Shown here: one piece after another, positions 34,645-42,400 of the stretch
Position numbering within the stretch: the first letter of the stretch is position 1
How the letters are laid out: each line of letters begins with the position of its first letter
Assembly (NCBI GenBank): GCA_025363455.1
Contig: JANYDW010000019.1
Coordinates: 1-44,541 of the forward strand
Direction of reading: 5' to 3'
Origin: Oleiharenicola sp.
GTDB lineage: Bacteria > Verrucomicrobiota > Verrucomicrobiia > Opitutales > Opitutaceae
DNA: 44,541 nt
Made by a program: the position numbers and the translations under genes
Notes under the pieces: model-generated
Seen by the model: only the letters and a program-made list of their open reading frames with translations
Database searches by the model: none
Told to the model about the DNA's origin: nothing

Positions 34645-34854
34645 ATGAGCCAGAGCGTAGAAGCGATCATCGATGAGCAGGGTCAGGTACGCCTGCTCCG
34701 ACCGCTACGTTTCCCGACAGCGCGCCGGGCGGTGCTCATGATTCTCGACGACGATCCGCTTGAATCGGCTCGCGTCAGCGAACCGGCGCTGGCTGAGGAC
34801 TGGAACCGGCCCGAGGAGGACGCCGCGTGGTCGCACCTGCAGCCGGGTCGGTAG
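34645..34854 (+). CDS. small antitoxin of a MazF-type module
   Basis: This 69-residue protein has an N-terminal beta-strand swapped-hairpin-like segment (SVEAIIDEQGQVRLLRPL, then RRAVLMILDD) as in AF2212/AbrB-like antitoxins, and an acidic, disordered tail (EDWNRPEEDAAW) that would bind the toxin. The toxin gene starts within its last 28 nt, the overlap typical of type II modules. Confidence 0.8.
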   Translation: MSQSVEAIIDEQGQVRLLRPLRFPTARRAVLMILDDDPLESARVSEPALAEDWNRPEEDAAWSHLQPGR

Positions 34855-35165
34855 TGTTAGTGCCGTTTCCGTTTTCGGACCTGAGCCACGCCAAGCTCAG
34901 GCCGGCGGTGGTCTTGGCCGATGCCGGCCGCGGCGACTGGATCCTTGGCCAGATCACCAGCAAGCCTTATGCCGATCCGGGTGCCGTGCCGCTGCGCGAC
35001 GCCGATTTTGCCCAAGGCACACTTCGGCTGGAAAGCTACGCCCGCCCGGGAAAACTTTTCACCGCCCATCAAAGCCTGCTGGCCGCCGAGGCCGGAAAAC
35101 TGAAACCGGAGGCTTTGGCGCAAGTAATCAACGCCGTGGTCCGGCTCCTGCAACTCAAGCCCTGA
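34827..35165 (+). CDS. MazF/PemK-like toxin (endoribonuclease family)
   Basis: This 112-residue protein has the MazF fold signature GSVVLVPFPFSDLSHAKLRPAVVL (quoted as VVLVPFPFSDLS and KLRPAVVL), with the conserved Arg-Pro. Then come ITSKPYADPGAVPL and a C-terminal helix (KPEALAQVINAVVRLLQ). It starts at GTG 34827, overlapping the antitoxin gene. MazF relatives cut mRNA at short sites. It lies within the repeat-flanked segment and may stabilise it in the chromosome. Confidence 0.87.
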   Translation: MVAPAAGSVVLVPFPFSDLSHAKLRPAVVLADAGRGDWILGQITSKPYADPGAVPLRDADFAQGTLRLESYARPGKLFTAHQSLLAAEAGKLKPEALAQVINAVVRLLQLKP

Positions 35166-35166
35166 A

Positions 35167-35238
35167 ATGACCGCCGCAGGTTACCACCTCCCGCTGCTCG
35201 TCACCCCCTGGGCCTACCAGACCTACCGCGGGAGCTGA
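35167..35238 (+). pseudogene. duplicated 3' remnant of uraH
   Basis: ATG 35167 opens a 23-residue frame MTAAG followed by [18 protein letters not shown] and a stop. This is the UraH C-terminus with V to L at one site and one silent change. It lacks the catalytic N-terminal half and is not a functional enzyme. The five leading codons are unrelated to uraH, so the boundary of the duplication is sharp at 35181/35182. Confidence 0.88.
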
Positions 35239-35241
35239 GTG
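35182..35241 (+). repeat. 60-nt direct repeat, copy B
   Basis: TACCACCTCCCGCTGCTCGT to GGGAGCTGAGTG, with two mismatches to copy A. As in copy A, a new start codon follows after 3-4 nt (GTCAGATGG at 35241-35249), so both copies form the same stop-then-start junction. Confidence 0.95.
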
Positions 35242-35245
35242 TCAG

Positions 35246-35722
35246 ATGGAAACCAGCCGCCTATATTACTATTTATTGAAAGTGGCCGGCATCTCCTCGG
35301 TGATGTTGTCCGGCTATGTGATCATCACCTCAGCGTTTTTTCCTGGTGAGATACGCTCTGCGGAGCCGCTTAGTACCGGAGAGAGATTCTATTTTGCGAT
35401 CTCACTCTCGGCCTTGTGCTTGTTTATCACATTCGGTGGTTGGAGATCGGCGTACGTCAGAATCCAGCCCAAACACCTTGAAGTGGTCCGTAACGGCAAG
35501 CGACTGGAGGTGCCCTGGGCGGAAGTCTCAGGAATTTCCAAGTTACCCTTCACGTCACCACCGATGTATTGGATAAAATTTTATGATAGGCCGAGCGTGG
35601 CAGTTATTCCCTGGTCATGGATCGTCATCTCGGTCGGTTTTTGGGCGTGGGATTTTTCGCCATTCCGAGACAACCTTGAGGTGCGGATTGCCGAAGCCGC
35701 GCGTGAATTGAATCGCGCCTGA
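35246..35722 (+). CDS. hypothetical two-TM membrane protein with PH-like C-terminal region
   Basis: This 158-residue protein has TM1 (about 10-31, AGISSVMLSGYVIITSAFF) and TM2 (about 47-65, FAISLSALCLFITFGGW). A soluble part follows with VRIQPKHLEVVRNGKRLEVPWAEVSGI, a pattern seen in bacterial PH-like membrane proteins. Base composition is visibly more AT-rich than its neighbours, suggesting separate origin. The gene starts 4 nt after repeat copy B and ends 1 nt before allC. No function can be assigned. Confidence 0.7.
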   Translation: METSRLYYYLLKVAGISSVMLSGYVIITSAFFPGEIRSAEPLSTGERFYFAISLSALCLFITFGGWRSAYVRIQPKHLEVVRNGKRLEVPWAEVSGISKLPFTSPPMYWIKFYDRPSVAVIPWSWIVISVGFWAWDFSPFRDNLEVRIAEAARELNRA

Positions 35723-35723
35723 C

Positions 35724-37007
35724 ATGCCCACCCAACCGATACAAAGACTAAACCACCTACTCGACGAGCTAGGCCAGGTTACGGACGAACCGGGCCGGCT
35801 GACGCGGACCTTTCTTTCGCCCGCCATGGGCCGGGCGAACCAGCTCGTCGGCCGCTGGATGAAGGAAGCCGGGCTCAAGGTGCGCGTCGATTCAGTCGGA
35901 AACCTCATCGGCCGGTTGGAAGCCAATGTAGGGGCGCGGCTTGTCCACGCCCGCGGGCGTCGGCAAGCGACGCCCCTACAGGGAATGACCCTCCTCCTGG
36001 GCTCTCACTTGGACACCGTGCGCGACGCCGGCCGCTTTGACGGCCCGCTGGGCGTGCTGCTGCCGATCGTTGCGCTGGCCGAACTCAAGCGCCGCGGCGT
36101 GACCTTGCCCTTCGCCGTCGAGGTGCTGGGTTTCTCCGAGGAGGAAGGCGTGCGCTTCGCCAGCGCCTATCTCGGCAGCGAGGGCTACACCGGCCGTCTG
36201 AGTCCCGCCACGCTCAAGCTGCGCGACGCGGACGGCATCTCCGTCGGCGAGGCCCTGAAGAAATTCAACGGAGGCCGATTCCTGCTTCCGAAACAGGCCC
36301 AACGCACAAGTAACCTAATAGGTTACGTGGAGGTCCACATCGAGCAGGGCCCGGTCCTCGAGCAACGCGGCCTCGCCGTGGGCGTGGTCTCGGCCATCGC
36401 CGGGCAAAGCCGGTTCAAGCTCACGTGGACGGGCAAGGCGGGACACGCCGGCACGACGCCGATGGCCTTGCGGCGCGATGCCCTGGCCGCGGCCGCCGAG
36501 TTTGCGGTGGGGGTCGAGGCGCTCGCCCGCCGCACCCGCGGTCTCGTTGCGACCATCGGCGTGCTGCAGGTCTCTCCCGGCGCGGCCAATGTCATTCCCG
36601 GTTCCGTGACCCACACCCTCGATGTACGCCACGCCGATGACCGCCTGCGCCGCCGCGCGCTGATGGCCATCGGCCGCCTCGCCACGCAAATCGCCGGCCG
36701 CCGTGGTGTGGCCCGCGCCTGGCAGCGCACCCAGGAGAACGGCGCCACGCCCTGCTCGCGGGCCCTGACCGCCCGATTGGAGCGCAGCGTGAAAGCCGTG
36801 CAGGGCAAATCCCTCTCCCTCGTCAGCGGCGCGGGCCACGACGGTGTCGTGATGTCCGCGCTCACACCCATCGCCATGCTCTTCGTCGGCTGCCGCGACG
36901 GGCTCAGCCATCATCCCGACGAATACACCTCGCCCAAGGACCTGGGCGTGGCGCTGGATGTGATGGTGGATTTCCTGCAGCGCCTGGCTGCGGATTACAC
37001 GGGCTAA
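35724..37007 (+). CDS. allC: allantoate amidohydrolase (M20 metallopeptidase family)
   Basis: This 427-residue cytoplasmic enzyme releases ammonia and CO2 from allantoate to give ureidoglycine. The dinuclear metal and catalytic motifs are visible: LLGSHLDTV (His, Asp), DGPLG (Asp), GFSEEEGVRF (Glu pair), VEVHIEQGPVLE (His), GAGHDGVVMS and GLSHHPDEY (His). The family also includes ureidoglycolate amidohydrolase and N-carbamoyl amidases. The allB/allE neighbours favour allantoate. An extra 18-codon segment (VGARLVHARGRRQATPLQ) between SVGNLIGRLEA and MTLLLGSHLD is encoded by a palindrome at 35927-35980. Confidence 0.92.
   Translation: MPTQPIQRLNHLLDELGQVTDEPGRLTRTFLSPAMGRANQLVGRWMKEAGLKVRVDSVGNLIGRLEANVGARLVHARGRRQATPLQGMTLLLGSHLDTVRDAGRFDGPLGVLLPIVALAELKRRGVTLPFAVEVLGFSEEEGVRFASAYLGSEGYTGRLSPATLKLRDADGISVGEALKKFNGGRFLLPKQAQRTSNLIGYVEVHIEQGPVLEQRGLAVGVVSAIAGQSRFKLTWTGKAGHAGTTPMALRRDALAAAAEFAVGVEALARRTRGLVATIGVLQVSPGAANVIPGSVTHTLDVRHADDRLRRRALMAIGRLATQIAGRRGVARAWQRTQENGATPCSRALTARLERSVKAVQGKSLSLVSGAGHDGVVMSALTPIAMLFVGCRDGLSHHPDEYTSPKDLGVALDVMVDFLQRLAADYTG
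35927..35980. repeat. palindromic repeat inserted in frame in allC
   Basis: TGTAGGGGCGCGGCTTGTCC... closes with ...CGACGCCCCTACA, an almost perfect 54-nt inverted repeat centred on CCCGCGGG. It is exactly 18 codons long. It replaces the short surface turn normally found between the LIGR and LLLGSHLDT strands. Confidence 0.92.
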
Positions 37008-37033
37008 ACCACCTGACCAAGCCGTCGGAATTT

Positions 37034-37147
37034 ATGGCCACAAAAAGTCACAAAAATCCGGGTGCAAGTGAAGCTCACAAGGCGCCCATAGGCGCACGGA
37101 ATGTCTCCATCAGGAGGCGGAATGATTTTTGTGCCTTTTCGTGGCCA
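37034..37147. repeat. intergenic palindrome, family C (copy 3)
   Basis: ATGGCCACAAAAAGTCACAA and TTTTTGTGCCTTTTCGTGGC are the outer arms. An inner GGCGCCCATAGGCGCA / CTCCATCAGGAGG part forms its own hairpins. It ends 39 nt before the allB start, and nothing else is in the 37008-37186 gap. Confidence 0.85.
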
Positions 37148-37186
37148 ACCCTGCCTTGGTTCGATCCGTGCCCATTCGGGTAATCC

Positions 37187-38590
37187 GTGGCTAAAACGAA
37201 ACATTACCTGGCTCAGGCCGAGCCCGAGCACCTCGACCTCGTCGTGCGCGGCGGACGGATCGTCACGCCCGACGGCATCCGCGAGATGGAGTTGGGCATC
37301 CTTCAGGGCACCATCGTCCAGGTGGCACCGGAGATCCACGACACGACCCACGCCACGCTCGAGGCCAACGGCCGCTACATTTTCCCCGGCATCATCGACG
37401 CCCATGTGCATTTCAACGAACCGGGCCGGGCGGAATGGGAAGGTCTCGCCCACGGCTCGCTGGCGCTCGCGGCGGGCGGTGGCACCTGCTTCTTCGACAT
37501 GCCGCTGAACTCCGAGCCGCCCGTGCTCGACGCCGCCGGCCTGCGCGAAAAACGCACGCTGGCCGAGCAGCAGTCCTGCATCGACTTCGCGCTCTGGGGC
37601 GGCCTCGTGCCGGGCAATCTCGACAAGCTCGCCGGCTTGCGCGACGTCGGTGCGATCGGCTTGAAGGCCTTCATGGCCAACAGTGGCATCGACAGTTTTC
37701 CGCGAGTGGACGCCAAGTCGCTTTACGAGGGCATGAAGCGCGCCGCCAAGCTCGGCCTGCTCGTCGCCGTGCACGCCGAGGACGATGCCCTCGCGGCAAA
37801 ATTCACCGCGGTGCAGAAAGCGAAGGGCAAGAAGGACGCGAAGGCCTGGCTCGCGTCGCGGCCGGTCGAGGTCGAGCTGGCCGCCATCCGCCAGGCGCTG
37901 GAATTCGCCGGCGAGACCGGCTGTGCGCTGCACATCGTCCACGTGAGCAGTCCCGAAGGCCTCGCGCTCATCACCGAGGCGCGGGGGCAGCGCGTGGACG
38001 TGACCGCCGAGACCTGTTCGCACTACCTCCTCCTCAACGACAAGGACGTCGCGAAGCTCGGCGCCCCGGCCAAGTGCGCCCCGCCGATCCGCGACGAGCA
38101 GCGCCGGGTGGCGATGTGGGCGGAGTTGCGCGCGGGGCACATCCAGACCGTCGGGTCTGATCACTCGCCGTCACCGCCGGACATGAAAACTTCGAAAGAT
38201 TTCTTCGCCATTTGGGGCGGCATCGCCGGTGTGCAGCATGGGTTTCAACTGCTGATGTCGGAGGCGATAAAAGTCGGCGGGCCCAGCGGTCCCGCCCTAC
38301 CTATGCTTGCCGCCGTGCTCGCGCGCAACGTCGCCCGCCGCTTTCGGCTCGATGGCCGCAAGGGCCTGCTCACCGAGGGCCACGACGCGGACTTCTCCCT
38401 GGTCGAGTTCGGCGACGACCACAAGATCACCGCCGATGAACTCTGGACCCGTCACCGGATCAGTCCTTACATTGGCCGGACGACGAAGGCGCGTGTGACT
38501 CATACTTATGTCCGCGGGTGTCCGGTCTGGGCCGACGGCGGGGTTGCATCCGGCGCCCCGAAGGGTCAGTTCCTAAGGCCGGTAATTTAG
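37187..38590 (+). CDS. allB: allantoinase
   Basis: This 467-residue amidohydrolase opens allantoin to allantoate. The metal set is complete: GIIDAHVHFNEPG (H73, H75), carboxylated Lys in GLKAFMANSG (K160), H196 in VHAEDD, H252 in HIVHVSS and D325 in GSDHSPSP. NEPGRAEWEG is the allantoinase rather than dihydropyrimidinase pattern. The start is GTG 37187. An unusual GGPSGPALP between MSEAIKV and MLAAVLARN is encoded by a palindromic repeat arm (38276-38300). It lies between allC and allE in the island. Confidence 0.95.
   Translation: MAKTKHYLAQAEPEHLDLVVRGGRIVTPDGIREMELGILQGTIVQVAPEIHDTTHATLEANGRYIFPGIIDAHVHFNEPGRAEWEGLAHGSLALAAGGGTCFFDMPLNSEPPVLDAAGLREKRTLAEQQSCIDFALWGGLVPGNLDKLAGLRDVGAIGLKAFMANSGIDSFPRVDAKSLYEGMKRAAKLGLLVAVHAEDDALAAKFTAVQKAKGKKDAKAWLASRPVEVELAAIRQALEFAGETGCALHIVHVSSPEGLALITEARGQRVDVTAETCSHYLLLNDKDVAKLGAPAKCAPPIRDEQRRVAMWAELRAGHIQTVGSDHSPSPPDMKTSKDFFAIWGGIAGVQHGFQLLMSEAIKVGGPSGPALPMLAAVLARNVARRFRLDGRKGLLTEGHDADFSLVEFGDDHKITADELWTRHRISPYIGRTTKARVTHTYVRGCPVWADGGVASGAPKGQFLRPVI
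38276..38300. repeat. family G repeat arm inserted in frame in allB
   Basis: GGCGGGCCCAGCGGTCCCGCCCTAC is the reverse of the GTAGGGCGGGATCGCTGATCCCGCC arm at 31164, with compensating changes in the stem (GGCGGG / CCCGCC). It encodes GGPSGPAL at a position where allantoinases have a loop. Confidence 0.8.
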
Positions 38591-38680
38591 CCACAGAAGG
38601 CACAAAAAGCGCAAAACACACCATCGATCCTGTGGAATTGGTTTCGTTCTTTTGAGCCTTTTGTGCATTTTGTGGCCAAT
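38588..38680. repeat. intergenic palindrome, family C (copy 4)
   Basis: TAGCCACAGAAGGCACAAAA with AGCGCAAAAC faces TTCTTTTGAGCCTTTTGTGC and TTTGTGGCCAAT. It spans the whole allB/allE gap and ends 12 nt before the allE ATG. Confidence 0.85.
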
Positions 38681-38692
38681 CCTTCCTCTCCC

Positions 38693-39436
38693 ATGTCCGA
38701 CCTCTTTGGCCACACCCGCGCCCGCATCGCCGCCCGCCACGCGCTCATCACGCCGGCCAATCACGTCAACAGCTCCGTCCCGGGCCTGACGGGCACGACC
38801 AGCGTCGTTTTGATCAACCAGGCGATGGGCGCGAAGTTCGCGCAACTGTTGGTGACCTTCACGGCCGAGGGTCGCGCCGCGCAAGCCGCGAGCGCCGTGC
38901 AGACCTTCGGCTACGTCATGACCGGCGGCGGCGCACTGACCGTGGGCAAGACCAAGGCCAAGATTGGCGCGGGCGGTTATTTCTACGTGCCGGCCGGCCA
39001 ATCCTGGAGCCTGACCGCGCCCAAGGCCGGCACGCAGCTCACGCTTTTCCAGAAAAAGTATGTTCCCCTTCTCGGCCTCGCCGAACCCGAGCCCATTATC
39101 GGCGACGCGGCCAAGGTGAAGGGCGCGCCGTTCCTCGGCGACCCGGCGGCGAATCTGCAGGTTCTCCTGCCTGACGAACCGGCCTTCGATATGGCCGTGA
39201 ACCTTTTCGCGTACCAGCCCGGCGGACACCTGCCGTTCGTCGAGGTCCACGTCATGGAGCACGGGCTCATTATGCTGGGTGGTGCGGGCGTCTACCGGAT
39301 GGAGGACAGCTGGTATCCGGTGCAGGCCGGCGATGCCATTTGGATGGCCCCGTATTGCGCGCAATGGTTTGTCGCGATGGGCAAGACTCCTGCCAGCTAC
39401 CTTTACTACAAGGATGTCAACCGTCCGGCTATTTGA
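38693..39436 (+). CDS. allE: (S)-ureidoglycine aminohydrolase
   Basis: This 247-residue bicupin releases ammonia from S-ureidoglycine to give S-ureidoglycolate. The C-terminal cupin holds the Mn site: EVHVMEHGL (E184, H186, H190) and PYCAQWF (Q224), with GVYRMEDSWYPVQAGDAIWM as conserved framework. ATG 38693 starts MSDLFGHTR. The frame upstream belongs to the hairpin. The gene overlaps the start of xanthine dehydrogenase by 23 nt, so the two are co-translated. Confidence 0.96.
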   Translation: MSDLFGHTRARIAARHALITPANHVNSSVPGLTGTTSVVLINQAMGAKFAQLLVTFTAEGRAAQAASAVQTFGYVMTGGGALTVGKTKAKIGAGGYFYVPAGQSWSLTAPKAGTQLTLFQKKYVPLLGLAEPEPIIGDAAKVKGAPFLGDPAANLQVLLPDEPAFDMAVNLFAYQPGGHLPFVEVHVMEHGLIMLGGAGVYRMEDSWYPVQAGDAIWMAPYCAQWFVAMGKTPASYLYYKDVNRPAI

Positions 39437-42400
39437 TCCACCCGGCGCGCCCGCCACTTTCGACCTCATCGTCAACGGCCGGGTCGTCACGGCCGCGGGG
39501 GTCGCGCCGACCACCACCCTGCTCGCCTGGTTGCGCTCGACCGGCCTGACCGGCAGCAAGGAAGGTTGCGCCGAGGGTGACTGCGGCACCTGCAGCGTGG
39601 CGCTGGTGGATCGCGATGCCGCGGGCAAGCCGGCCTACCGCGCCTTCAACAGTTGCATCGCGCTGCTGCCGATGTTCGCCGGCCGCGAGATCGTGACCGT
39701 CGAGGGCCTCGCCCAGTGCGGCGCCGATAAAAACGGTTCGACCGGGCTTACCGCAGTGCAACTTCATCCCGTCCAGGCCGCGATGGTCGAGCACTACGGC
39801 TCGCAATGCGGCTACTGCACGCCCGGCTTTGTCGTCTCGATGTTCGAAGCCTACTACCGCGACGGCTGCAAGGAGCCGTGGCAGATCAGCGACCAGCTCT
39901 GCGGCAATCTCTGCCGGTGCACGGGTTATCGTCCGATCCGCGATGCCGCGGTCGCGGCGCTGGCAGGTAGGGCGGCGACTCCGCTCGCCGCCGAGCCGCG
40001 AACGGAGTCCGCCCCCTACCCCGACCCTTTCGCTGCCCGCCTGACAGAGCCGCTCCGCTTGCCGGCCGCACTTGACCACAACGCCGGTGGGGCGCGGTTC
40101 TTCCGGCCCACGTCTCTCCCCGGGCTATTCACCCTGCTCCAGACCTACCCGGCCGCGCAGCTCGTGGCCGGAGCGACCGAGATCGGCGTGGAACTGAACA
40201 AGAAATTCAAGACCTTCCCGCTGCTCGTTTCCACCGAGGCCGTGCCGGAGCTGACGCGCATCAAGGCAACGCCCGAGGCCTGGCGCATCGGCGCGGCCGC
40301 CACGCTGACCAACATCGAGGAAGCCCTCGGCGCCGAATATCCTTCCATCGCCAAGATGCTGCGCGTCTTCGCCTCGCGCCAGATCCGCAACCGCGCCACG
40401 CTGGGCGGCAACCTCGTGACCGCCTCGCCCATCGGCGATAGCGCGCCGGTGCTGCTCACCCTCGACGCCAGCGTCGTCCTCGCCACCCCGCGCAGCGAGC
40501 GCACGGTACCATTGGCGGAATTCTTCACCGCCTACCGCAAGACCGTGCTGCGGCCCGGCGAGATCATGCGCGAGATCATCCTGCCGCGCGGCGGACCGGG
40601 TCCGGGTCTGAACAGGCGGGTCGATTTCCTGAAAGTAGCCAAGCGGCGCGAGCTAGACATCAGCATCGTCGCCGCCGCGTTCTGCGTGGACCTGGCCGCC
40701 GACGGCACCGTGCGTCATGCGCGCATCGCCTATGGTGGCGTGGCGGCCATGCCCCTGCGGGCGCTCAAGGCCGAATCGGCGCTCATCGGCCGGCAACTCA
40801 ATGATCCCGCCGTGATTCCCCTTCTCCGCGATACCTACCAGCCGATCGACGACGCACGGGGCGGGGCGGAATACCGGCGCGGGCTCGTGGTCAGCCTGTG
40901 GGAGAAGTTTGTCTCGGGTGAACAAAGCCAGGCCCAAGACGCTGACCTCGGTTTTACCGGCGACAAACGGTGGCTGGTGGAAGATGCTTCCCGCAACCTG
41001 GGCCACGAGAGCGCGGTGGGCCACGTCACCGGGCGGGCCAGGTATGTAGACGACACCGCGCAACGCCGCAAGATGCTCGACGTCTGGCCCGTCTGCGCCC
41101 CGCACGCCCGGGCGAAGATCCTGCGGCGGGACGCCACCAAGGCCCGGCAGGCGCTCGGGATTCACGCGGTGCTGCTGGCGGAGGACATTCCGGGCGAGAA
41201 CAACACCGGCCCGGTGCGGCACGATGAACCTTTGCTGGCGACGGACGAGATTCTATTTCACAGCCAGATGGTGGCTTTTGTGGTCGGCGATTCGCTACAC
41301 GCCTGCCGCGCCGCGGCGGCGCTGGTCGAGGTGGACTACGAGCCGCTGCCCGCGATCATCGGCCTGCCCGCCGCCATCGCGGCCGGCAGCTACCACACCG
41401 AGCCGCACGTGCTGAGCCGGGGCGATGCCGCCGCCGCATTAGCCACGGCACCGGCCAAGCTCGAGGGTGAGTTCGAGTTCGGCGGGCAGGAGCATTTTTA
41501 TCTCGAGACGCACGCGGCCTGGGCCGAGGCGGGCGAGGACGGCACCGTGCTGGTCAATTCCTCGACGCAGCACCCATCGGAGATCCAGGCCATCGTCGCC
41601 GAGGTGCTTCATGTGCCACGGAACAAAGTCGTCGTGCAGGCGCCGCGCATGGGCGGCGGCTTCGGCGGCAAGGAAACGCAGGGTAACGCGTTCGCGGCGC
41701 TCGTCGCGCTGGCGTCCGTGAAGACCGGCCGGAGCGTGCGCGTCCAGCTCGACCGTGACCTCGACATGATGCTGACGGGCAAGCGCCACCCGTTTCACTC
41801 CAGGTTTTCAGTCGGCTACGACAATGACGGCCGTTTGCTCGCCGCCCAGGTCGCGCTGGTTTCTGACGGCGGCTGGTCGCTCGACTTATCGACGGCGATC
41901 AACGACCGCGCCCTCTTCCATCTCGACAACGCCTACTATATTCCGGCAGCGCATTTCAGCGGCCGCGTCGCGAAGACCAACGTGACGTCGCACACGGCGT
42001 TCCGCGGCTTCGGCGGGCCGCAGGGCATGATCGTCATCGAGGAAATCATGGACCGCATCGCGCGCCGCCTCGGCCTCCCGCCGGAGGTCGTGCGCGAGCG
42101 CAACCTCTACCATGGCACCGGCGAGACCAACCGCACGCACTACCGGGAGGACATCGGCGACAACCGGATTCAGGACCTCTGGTCGCAGGTGCTGGCCAAG
42201 TCGAAGTTCACCGAGCGGCGCGCCGAAGTGGCGGCGTGGAACCAGGCCAATCCGCACATGAAGCGCGGGCTGGCGGTGACGCCGGTGAAGTTCGGCATCA
42301 GTTTCACCCTCTCCCACTACAACCAGGCCGGGGCCTATGTCGTGATCTACACCGATGGCACCGTGCAGGTGAACCATGGCGGCACCGAGATGGGTCAGGG

